DNA of 14,197 nucleotides, from the NCBI GenBank assembly GCA_003133425.1, contig PKXI01000295.1, positions 1,172 to 15,368 on the forward strand, in the 5' to 3' direction. Positions 1 to 7,965 of this stretch are shown here, in pieces. The position numbers and the translations under genes are program-made. Source of the stretch: Acidobacteriaceae bacterium. Lineage in GTDB: Bacteria; Acidobacteriota; Terriglobia; Terriglobales; Acidobacteriaceae. Under the pieces are notes generated by a model that saw only the letters and a program-made list of their open reading frames with translations, made no database searches and had not been told where the DNA came from. How positions within the stretch are numbered: position 1 is the stretch's first letter; every line of letters starts with the position of its first letter.

Positions 1-1514
<1,514 letters not shown>

Positions 1515-1542
1515 GTCAATTCATCCTTGTTCGCTTTTCTTC

Positions 1543-1582
1543 ACCAAGGTGAGAATCTCACCGGTGTCTACTCACCCTTGGT
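1543..1582 (-). repeat. Intercistronic nested inverted repeats (possible mRNA hairpin)
   Basis: Between the SDR gene and the GH106 gene, the transcript (minus strand) reads ACCAAGGGTGAG at 1582-1571, then GGTGAGA at 1562-1556, then TCTCACCTTGGT at 1554-1543. The outer arms pair over 11 bp with one bulged G and a 17-nt loop. The middle segment alternatively forms a perfect 7-bp inverted repeat with the last segment (1548-1554 with 1556-1562). The two pairings are mutually exclusive. The SDR stop codon (1572-1574) lies inside the first arm. There is no T-tract, so it is not a classical terminator. Any role in RNA processing or in setting GH106 levels is inference. Confidence 0.55.
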
Positions 1583-2372
1583 TCTTGGGAGGTACGGTGG
1601 CTCGCGTGGCCCCGGTCGAGATTCCGCCGTCCACCAACAACGTCTGCCCGGTAATATAGCGGCTGGCTTCAGAAGCCAGGAACACTACTGCCCCATCCAG
1701 ATCGTTCGGCTGTCCGGGACGCTTCATAGGAATGCGATCAACCAGATAATCAACCCACTCTTGATTTTCGTAGAGAACCTTGGTTTGCTCGGTGCGGAAC
1801 CAGCCTGGCGCCAGGCAATTGACAGTAACTCCATGTTTGCCCCAGTCGTCGGCAAGGCTCATCGTCATCTGCCGAACGCCTCCGCGGCTTGCACCATACG
1901 GCGCAAGGCCCGCATATCCGGCAACGCAAGTCACCGATCCGATATTGACGATGCGTCCATATCCCCTGGCAATCATCCTTCTCGCCACAGCCTGCGCTAC
2001 AAAAAACGACCCGCGCAAATTCGTATCGAGAATCTTGTTCCAGTCTTCCCATTGCACATCGAGCGCCGGCTTGCGGATATTGCATCCAGCATTATTCACC
2101 AGGATGTGAATTTGCCCGTACGCATCTTCCGCATCGGCGGCCATCTTTTCGATGCTCTCCTGGCTGCGCACATCGAGTTCCAAAGAAACTGCCCGCCGCC
2201 CCAGCGCCCTGATCTCCGACTCAAACGGAACCAGCGACTCGCGCGTGCGGCTGGTCAGAACCAAATCTGCGCCAGCCTTTGCCAACGCCCTCGCAAAATA
2301 TTGTCCCAGCCCACGGCTGGTCCCCGTCACAATTGCAACCTGTCCGGTAAGATCGAAAAGTCCGTTGTTCAT
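1572..2372 (-). CDS. SDR-family oxidoreductase (gluconate 5-dehydrogenase-like), YxxxR active-site variant
   Basis: A 266-residue classical short-chain dehydrogenase/reductase, a single Rossmann-fold NAD(P)-dependent oxidoreductase, probably cytoplasmic. Visible motifs are the dinucleotide motif TGTSRGLG (16-23), D67 contacting adenine, NNAG (93-96), and N118, S146 and Y159 of the catalytic tetrad. The normally invariant catalytic Lys is Arg: the motif is Y159-GAS-R163, codon CGC. Basic residues R20 and R42 suggest NADP(H) preference (inference). The C-terminal stretch ASRYITGQTLLVDGG is typical of the family. Overall it resembles gluconate 5-dehydrogenase/2-deoxy-gluconate dehydrogenase-type SDRs, so a hydroxy-sugar acid or sugar alcohol is a plausible substrate, but this is not proven. 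The start ATG overlaps the stop of the upstream dehydrogenase (TAATG), with GAGG about 5 nt before it, which implies translational coupling. Confidence 0.9.
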   Translation of the reverse strand: MNNGLFDLTGQVAIVTGTSRGLGQYFARALAKAGADLVLTSRTRESLVPFESEIRALGRRAVSLELDVRSQESIEKMAADAEDAYGQIHILVNNAGCNIRKPALDVQWEDWNKILDTNLRGSFFVAQAVARRMIARGYGRIVNIGSVTCVAGYAGLAPYGASRGGVRQMTMSLADDWGKHGVTVNCLAPGWFRTEQTKVLYENQEWVDYLVDRIPMKRPGQPNDLDGAVVFLASEASRYITGQTLLVDGGISTGATRATVPPKNQG

Positions 2373-3409
2373 TACATCCTCGGCGTCAAAATTATCTTCA
2401 TTAAATTCGGTTCGCGCGAATGCAGCCGCTCAAACCACCGCGGTCCTTCTTCAAGGCTGGCCACAGCGGTGATTAGTGGCTTCACCTGGATCTTGCCATT
2501 CGCGATCAATTCAATTGCCTCAGGATACTCGCCCGATGAAGCGCACGAGCCCTGGAGTCGCAGCTGCCGCACCACCACTTTCTGCAGCGGCAACGTCACC
2601 TCGGGCATGATGTTGCCTATGAGAGTCACCGTTCCGCCCTTGCGCGTGCAATCGATTGCGGCGGCCACCGTCTCGTTGCGTCCCACTGCTTCCAGCGTGA
2701 TGTCAACTCCGTTTCCGCCTGTCAACCGCATCACTTCTGCTACAAGTTCCGCGCCCGAGCAATGGAGTGTCTCATCGGCGCCCACCTGCCTGGCCAACTT
2801 CAACCGCGTCTCATCCACGTCAGTGATAAATACGCGCTTGCAGCCCGCGGCTCGCGCAGCCTGCAGCGTGAGCAGGCCGATCATTCCCGCGCCGATCACC
2901 AGCGCCGTCTCGCCACCCGTCACCTGCGATACCTTCACACCGTGCAGCGCCACTGACACCGCTTCAAGCATGGCCGCCGCTTCGAATGAGAAATCCATCG
3001 GCAGCGGATACATGATGCGCTCCGGGACCACGACATATTCGGCAAAGGCGCCGTGCCTGCGGTAGTCGCCGCATGAAACGCCGATCACCTCGCGGTTGTC
3101 GCAGAGGTTAATCTGTCCGCGCTTGCAGTACTGGCACTCGCCGCAGTAAATCGTCGAGTCGAAGGTAACGCGATCGCCTTTCTTGTACTTTGTCGCACCT
3201 TCGCCGACGGTCTCTACCGTACCGGCAGCCTCATGGCCCATCACAATTGGCGGAATGCGGCGCCCCGTGGAGCCGTCGAAACCGTGCACGTCGCTTCCGC
3301 AGATGCCGCACGCTTCCACGCGCACAAGAACCTCACCGCGTCCGACGACCGGCAAAGGAACGTCTGCTATTTCAAGGTGGTTGTATTCAGAAAGTAGTAG
3401 CGATTTCAT
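2372..3409 (-). CDS. Zinc-dependent medium-chain alcohol/polyol dehydrogenase
   Basis: A 345-residue MDR-superfamily enzyme of normal length. It should oxidise a secondary hydroxyl of a sugar or polyol using NAD+ in the cytoplasm. The N-terminal GroES-like domain carries the probable catalytic zinc ligands C37 (in GICGSD), H59-E60 (in GHEAAG) and E149. The structural zinc site is complete: C89, C92, C95, C103. The Rossmann domain has GAGMIG (173-178), and D197 at the end of the second strand points to NAD+ over NADP+. The closest recognised types are sorbitol, galactitol-1-phosphate and threonine dehydrogenases; the precise substrate cannot be read from sequence. Its stop TAA shares a base with the SDR start, so the two dehydrogenases are probably produced in fixed ratio and may act on successive intermediates (inference). 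It begins 56 bp after the isomerase-like gene. Confidence 0.92.
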   Translation of the reverse strand: MKSLLLSEYNHLEIADVPLPVVGRGEVLVRVEACGICGSDVHGFDGSTGRRIPPIVMGHEAAGTVETVGEGATKYKKGDRVTFDSTIYCGECQYCKRGQINLCDNREVIGVSCGDYRRHGAFAEYVVVPERIMYPLPMDFSFEAAAMLEAVSVALHGVKVSQVTGGETALVIGAGMIGLLTLQAARAAGCKRVFITDVDETRLKLARQVGADETLHCSGAELVAEVMRLTGGNGVDITLEAVGRNETVAAAIDCTRKGGTVTLIGNIMPEVTLPLQKVVVRQLRLQGSCASSGEYPEAIELIANGKIQVKPLITAVASLEEGPRWFERLHSREPNLMKIILTPRM

Positions 3410-3465
3410 AGTTTCTCAAACCCTCAACTTAGTTAATATGTTGGCGCAGATATAGCGAGAGCGAC

Positions 3466-4332
3466 CTACACATCGCACAAATCCACCGCAGCGCGCAGGC
3501 TGGTCATTGGATCATGTAACGGTAGAAACTCATGCGCCACATAACCCTTGTAATCTGTCGCCGCTATGGCTTTCATCACGCCGTCCCATTGTATCTCCTG
3601 CGTGTCGTCCAATTCATGCCGGCCCGGTACGCCGCCAGTGTGGAAGTGCCCGATCCATGCAATGTTTTTGCGAACGGTCGCAATCAGGTCGCCTTCCATA
3701 ATCTGCATATGGTAAATGTCGTAGAGGAGCTTCACGTTCGGAGAATTTACCTCCTCCATCACGCGCACGCCCCATGCGGTGTGATCCGCCATATAGTCCG
3801 GGTGGTTCACCTTGCTGTTCAGCAACTCCAGGCAGATTGTGACTCCATTGTCCTCGGCGATCTTCTTCACACGGTTCAGTCCGGCGATCGTATTGCGCGC
3901 GCCTTCATCGTCCGCCATCCCTTTCCGGGTTCCAGAGAAGGTGATCACGTTGGGCACACCGGCTTTTGCTGCTAGCGGAATGTTGGTGCGCAGGGCCGCT
4001 TCGATATCCGCATGATGCTCCGTCCGGTTCATGGCATCGGGAATCGTTCCAGCGCCCGCATACCCCATCGTGCAGATGATTCCATGTCGCCGTGGAACTT
4101 CATACTCCTCCGGTTGCAACAGATCGACGCCTACCAGTCCGATCTGCGCCGCCGACGCGCATAAGTCGTCCAGGGCAATCTTCTGATAGCACCAGCGGCA
4201 GACCGACTGCCTGATCCTCTTTTTCCTTGGGTTCACTTCTTCCCCCTGCAATATTCCGGATAACGATGTCAGCGCCGTTGCTGCAACGCCGGCTTTCAAT
4301 GCAGTGCGACGGCTCATCTCGAACTTGCTCAT
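3466..4332 (-). CDS. TIM-barrel sugar isomerase/epimerase, hydroxypyruvate isomerase-like, with Tat-type N-terminus
   Basis: A 288-residue protein of the xylose isomerase-like TIM-barrel fold (AP-endonuclease 2 family). After residue 40 it aligns by motif with hydroxypyruvate isomerase: LELLNS with metal ligand E169, YDIYHMQ with D205 and H208, GHFHTGG..PGRHE with H231 and R238-H239-E240, and AHEF with E268. The four probable metal ligands are E169, D205, H231 and E268; E. coli Hyi, as I recall it, has Gln where H231 sits. The N-terminus carries a twin-arginine motif (SRRTALK, residues 7-13) followed by an Ala/Leu-rich stretch to about residue 28, indicating Tat export, although no strong AxA cleavage site is evident. 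Family members interconvert aldose/ketose or epimerise sugars; the substrate is unknown here. It lies between the GH35-like gene (52 bp) and the zinc dehydrogenase (56 bp). A GAGGG lies close before the ATG. Confidence 0.85.
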   Translation of the reverse strand: MSKFEMSRRTALKAGVAATALTSLSGILQGEEVNPRKKRIRQSVCRWCYQKIALDDLCASAAQIGLVGVDLLQPEEYEVPRRHGIICTMGYAGAGTIPDAMNRTEHHADIEAALRTNIPLAAKAGVPNVITFSGTRKGMADDEGARNTIAGLNRVKKIAEDNGVTICLELLNSKVNHPDYMADHTAWGVRVMEEVNSPNVKLLYDIYHMQIMEGDLIATVRKNIAWIGHFHTGGVPGRHELDDTQEIQWDGVMKAIAATDYKGYVAHEFLPLHDPMTSLRAAVDLCDV

Positions 4333-4384
4333 GATCCCTCTTTCCGCTTCGGGCAGTTAGTTGGCTGTGGCCCGTGCCTCACAA

Positions 4385-5992
4385 TCAGAATTTCCCCATG
4401 TGCACGCGTACAACCTGCGGCTTCTGGTGGAAGCACAAACCGCGGTCTACCTCGTCGCCGTTCAATAGCCGCACTGTCTTCCACACACCGTTTTCATAGC
4501 TCCCCTCTTCCGCGGTAAGAATCTGCGAACGGATAAATGGAGGGTCACTCGGCAAATGAAAACGAACGCTCGCGTCGAAACCCGTCACCAGAAATTCGTC
4601 GGGACCAAGTTGAGCCACCAGCGTAACTCCGTGCGCGTCTTTAGTACCCGGGGCGTTCCGTCCGTCGGGCTGCGGGAACCCGAATGCCACCGTGGCCTGC
4701 CATCCTCCAAAGTCAAGTTCCTGCTCCGCCTGCCCGGGCTCCTCTACGCTAGTCTTGAGCTTGCCCTCGTCCTCCAGCTTAGCAATTTCGCTGCTCATCG
4801 GACCGATGAGGGCGAAGTTGCGCGCGTGCCCTGACCACGGTTCGTCCCCCAGAATATTCCACCCTGCCCGGTCCACACCGAATGGCGAGAACCCGATCGC
4901 TCCATCACCCAGCGCATAGAAAAAGAACTTGGCAAAATTGTCGCTGCGCCCTGTCTCCGGAATCCAAAGCGGATTGTCCGGCCGATGATATGTGTGAATC
5001 AAGGCTCTATACTCGCTCGAGTTACTGGTGTAAATGTCCGGCCCGATCATGTCGATCGAAGGTGCCAGAGCTTTCCATAGCCCCACCCACTTCTGCACAG
5101 CTCCGCCGCTCGGATACTGAATGCCCGGAAGCAGGATTTGTCGTTGCGGCAGTTCTACCGTCAGATGACTTACCCACACGTTGATGTAGAACGGAATGTT
5201 GAATTCCTTCTTACCGGCCGCTGCGATTTCATTCACATACTTCGCCTGGTGAAAGATCTGAAAAATCTCGTCTGCGTCAGCTCCGAACACCTGGCTCCAT
5301 GTGCCCGCCTGCTTGTTCGCAGCAGCCAGCAGTTCCGCTGGAACCTGCCCGGCAAACTCGCGATTCGACTCTGCCGAAAAATCGCGCGCGCTGCCGATTC
5401 CACCGGATTCGTTTTCCACCTGCACCATAAGCACCGTGTGCTGCTCACTGTCTATTTCCTTCAGGTGCCGCATCAGCGCCGTAAACGCCGCCTTGTCTGC
5501 TTCAAGATTGTTGCGCGAGTTGGCCGACAGCACATCCGTCGGCAGCCCGTCGGGCCGCATCATTCGCGGAAAGCGCTTCGTATCCGTCTTCACCCACACA
5601 GGCGCGTACTGCATGTTGCCGTTCTTCCAGGTTCCAAACCACAACATAACCAGGTGTAGATGATGAGCGCGCGCTCCCTCTACAAGCTGATCCACGTTGC
5701 TGAAGTCAAAGTGCCCTTCCTGGGCTTCGATTTGTTCCCAGTACGCAGGCGCCTCGACCGTGTTCGCGTGCAGAGCGGCCAGCGACTCCCACACTTGCGG
5801 AAGTTCGCTTGGCCAACCGCTCGAATTGTGTATCTGGCCGCCGAGAATCAGGTACGGTTGGCCATCCACCATCAGAGCGTAGCGACCGTCTTTCTTCTCC
5901 AGGCGCGGAGCATCTGCTGCAAAAGCGCATGGAAGAGAAGTGAAAATCAGGAGGGCAAAAGAAAAGCACAAAAAGAAGGTGGTCTTTCGCAT
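4385..5992 (-). CDS. Secreted GH35-like beta-galactosidase, DUF5597 type
   Basis: The protein is 535 residues from the preferred ATG at 5992; residue numbers here use that start. The frame opens at a TTG at 6013, but GGAGG (6003-6007) sits 10 nt before the ATG at 5992, and a canonical signal peptide begins there (MRKTTFFLCF, cleavage near AFA-AD, residues 23-27). The catalytic domain is a clan GH-A TIM barrel: VQVENE with N194-E195 as the probable acid/base pair, and WIPETG with E346 as the probable nucleophile. Early motifs GGQIHNSSGWP and EAPAYWEQIE with GHFDFSNVDQLV are typical of GH35/GH42-type beta-galactosidases. The last 140 residues form the beta-rich region seen in DUF5597 proteins. 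The expected role is release of terminal beta-galactose from a plant polysaccharide outside the cytoplasm. It is the first gene of the five-gene operon, preceded by a 162-bp spacer. Confidence 0.88.
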   Translation of the reverse strand: MRKTTFFLCFSFALLIFTSLPCAFAADAPRLEKKDGRYALMVDGQPYLILGGQIHNSSGWPSELPQVWESLAALHANTVEAPAYWEQIEAQEGHFDFSNVDQLVEGARAHHLHLVMLWFGTWKNGNMQYAPVWVKTDTKRFPRMMRPDGLPTDVLSANSRNNLEADKAAFTALMRHLKEIDSEQHTVLMVQVENESGGIGSARDFSAESNREFAGQVPAELLAAANKQAGTWSQVFGADADEIFQIFHQAKYVNEIAAAGKKEFNIPFYINVWVSHLTVELPQRQILLPGIQYPSGGAVQKWVGLWKALAPSIDMIGPDIYTSNSSEYRALIHTYHRPDNPLWIPETGRSDNFAKFFFYALGDGAIGFSPFGVDRAGWNILGDEPWSGHARNFALIGPMSSEIAKLEDEGKLKTSVEEPGQAEQELDFGGWQATVAFGFPQPDGRNAPGTKDAHGVTLVAQLGPDEFLVTGFDASVRFHLPSDPPFIRSQILTAEEGSYENGVWKTVRLLNGDEVDRGLCFHQKPQVVRVHMGKF

Positions 5993-6002
5993 CGGATAAC
6001 TG

Positions 6003-6007
6003 CCTCC
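6003..6007 (-). promoter_or_regulatory. Shine-Dalgarno that fixes the GH35-like start
   Basis: GGAGG on the minus strand, 10 nt before the ATG at 5992. It lies inside the reading frame if the TTG at 6013 is used, which argues for initiation at 5992. The signal peptide also begins at that ATG. Confidence 0.7.
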
Positions 6008-6175
6008 GAACAAATCTAATTACATACCCTACTCCAAGCAAGTCTAACTGCACACCGTCAGCACGGCCTCGCCTCTTCACATTTGCAAGAAACCTGCCAG
6101 GCTCCGGTGCACGCAGAGTCGTGTATTCAAGCTATTCAAGGTTGGCGAGAGGAAGGAACAAGCTGTGCCGTAGCT

Positions 6176-7861
6176 CTAGAAGGTAATGGCCAGGCCGCCG
6201 CGGATGCCGCGCTGGTCCTGGGAGAAGATCAGGAGGGAACCATCGCTCAGAATGAAGGGGCGATAGCCCTCGGCCAGCAGATTACGCACATCGAGCAGCG
6301 CTTCTACGCCAACCGAGCCGTCGTGGCTCACACGAATGGGCTGGCGCAAGCGGAAGTTCAGGTAAGGTTCGGCGGCGTTCTGCGCAAATGGCGCTACTTG
6401 GGTAACGGTATCCTCAGGCTGCCAGCGATAACTCGCTTGCCAGCGCGTTCCGGTGCCATCGAGCGTCCCTGAGAGGGAAATGGAATAGGCCTCGGCACGG
6501 CGGGGATGGGCTGCGCCCAGCACCTCCTCCATCGCAGCCGGTCGCGGCAGGGCCGGCATTACCAGCGCACGTCCATTGGCGTAGCTAAGGCGAACTTCGT
6601 TGCCGCCGGGCAAACGGCGTTCAACGCCGGCCACGATTCCCTGGCCGGAGAAATTTGGACCCGCAGCGCGCAGCAGGCCGCTCTTGCTGTCAAGAAGTGC
6701 GGCATCGGACATCGAGCCCGAATTGCGGTACCCCATGGCCTCGAGAACCGGATTCCGGATGCTGTCGGTGAATACCAGGACGCTCATGCCTGAGGTATTG
6801 GTGTTCCGCTTCCATCCGATCTCCTGGTGAAGCCCGCGCTGCAGAACCAGCTCGCCATTGCGGATGGAGAACTCAGGCAGCCAGGCACCGGCCTGGGTAT
6901 CATCGTTTTGAATCGGGCCGGACATAAACGTCGCCAGGCGGTAGCCGACCGACGAATTGCCATCGCGCCAGTCTGCCGAGGCATTAGGCAACGCCGCGGC
7001 TACGGTGTTGGTCGCCCCGCTCCCGAAGCGTCCCACTACTTCTGTGGAACCCACCTCAGCCTCGAACTCATCGCCCAGGTGAAGTGTCTCCCAGGTGCGA
7101 ACTGCAGCCTCGTCCAGTCCTGCTTCCCCTGCGGGGCCATCAATCTCAGGATGGACGGCGACGGCTGCTACCGATCGGACCGAGCCAGCAAAACCCAAAT
7201 CCTGTCGGAAACCGAGCATGGACTCCATTCCCGCATCTGTGCCAGGAGCAAAATCCACGCGCGCCAGCAATTCCTGGCTGTCGGAGGGCGTATCCTCCAC
7301 CGAAACGGAGAAGCGTTCGCCGCTTTCACCAAAGGTTCCTGCCTGCCCGGTGGCCATCAGGCGCGCCTTCAGTTTGGGCGTTGTTCCCGGACCGTCGGAA
7401 ACAACCACCAGCGGTCCGTCTTCAAGCCAGCGCAGCAACGGCCGATTGGCGGCCGAACGCAAGGTCCAGGCCCAGTCGTCCTTTTGGGAATTTCCCGCGC
7501 GCGGCTCGGCCGGAAGCCACTGCATCACCTCATAGAGTGTGTTGAGGGTAAGGTTGACAACGGTGCCGGAACGGACCCGGACATTTTCGCGCAGTGAAGG
7601 CAAGTAGGACATGCTCATGGCCTTCAGCGAATAACGGCCCGGAAGTAGCGATGAGATCTTGAAGCGGCCCTGGCCGTCGGTATAAACGCTGGCCAGCACG
7701 CTCAGGTCGGGGCGCAGTAACTGCACCTCTGCGCCCATCTGCGGCACTCCGGTCGAGTCGCGCACCAGTCCTGAAACCGATGCCGACGCCGCCCCACAGA
7801 CGGGAGCGGCCCCTAAAGCGATCAGCAGTGCAAATCCGGCGAAATGGGCTCTGCGCTTCAT
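6176..7861 (-). CDS. Carboxypeptidase-regulatory-like domain protein with C-terminal outer-membrane beta-barrel
   Basis: The protein is 561 residues from the preferred ATG at 7861. The frame extends 29 codons upstream to 7948, but those residues are Arg-rich and overlap a hairpin. The chosen start gives a clean signal peptide (MKRRAHFAGF through VCGA, cleavage near residue 23). A CarboxypepD_reg-type beta-sandwich follows (SGLVRDSTG, TDGQGRFKISSLLPGRYSL; about residues 28-100). The remainder is rich in alternating hydrophobic residues and ends LRGGLAITF-like (GIRGGLAITF), with a terminal Phe as expected for a BAM-assembled barrel. It resembles acidobacterial TonB-receptor-like proteins but has no visible TonB box or plug domain and is much shorter than the roughly 1,000-residue receptors, so an active transporter role is doubtful. 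It follows the GWxTD gene by 104 bp and is probably co-transcribed. The function is unknown; an envelope role is inferred. Confidence 0.72.
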   Translation of the reverse strand: MKRRAHFAGFALLIALGAAPVCGAASASVSGLVRDSTGVPQMGAEVQLLRPDLSVLASVYTDGQGRFKISSLLPGRYSLKAMSMSYLPSLRENVRVRSGTVVNLTLNTLYEVMQWLPAEPRAGNSQKDDWAWTLRSAANRPLLRWLEDGPLVVVSDGPGTTPKLKARLMATGQAGTFGESGERFSVSVEDTPSDSQELLARVDFAPGTDAGMESMLGFRQDLGFAGSVRSVAAVAVHPEIDGPAGEAGLDEAAVRTWETLHLGDEFEAEVGSTEVVGRFGSGATNTVAAALPNASADWRDGNSSVGYRLATFMSGPIQNDDTQAGAWLPEFSIRNGELVLQRGLHQEIGWKRNTNTSGMSVLVFTDSIRNPVLEAMGYRNSGSMSDAALLDSKSGLLRAAGPNFSGQGIVAGVERRLPGGNEVRLSYANGRALVMPALPRPAAMEEVLGAAHPRRAEAYSISLSGTLDGTGTRWQASYRWQPEDTVTQVAPFAQNAAEPYLNFRLRQPIRVSHDGSVGVEALLDVRNLLAEGYRPFILSDGSLLIFSQDQRGIRGGLAITF

Positions 7862-7923
7862 CACTCGTATGTGACCCGGCGTCGTCCCTGGCAATCTTAT
7901 GGCAAATCGAACCCGCGCAGATC

Positions 7924-7942
7924 GCCGGATCTCAGGTCCGGC
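7924..7942 (-). repeat. Short hairpin between the GWxTD gene and the barrel gene
   Basis: Perfect 6-bp arms GCCGGA (7924-7929) and TCCGGC (7937-7942) around a 7-nt loop. There is no T-tract. It lies in the 104-bp gap, upstream of the preferred start at 7861, and could mark a leader or processing site. Its function is not demonstrated. Confidence 0.4.
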
Positions 7943-7965
7943 TGACATACGCGCGGGGCTAACTA

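Noticed and set aside
6125..6140. ATTCAAG direct repeat (6125-6131 and 6134-6140) upstream of the GH35-like gene as an operator
   Set aside because: It is only two 7-bp copies with a 9-bp period, closer to the end of the neighbouring gene than to the operon start. Chance occurrence is plausible.
6827..7597. Plus-strand frame of 256 codons
   Set aside because: It is antisense to the barrel protein. There is no ribosome site and no recognisable domain, and the product is rich in Arg/Gly/Pro as expected of a shadow frame.
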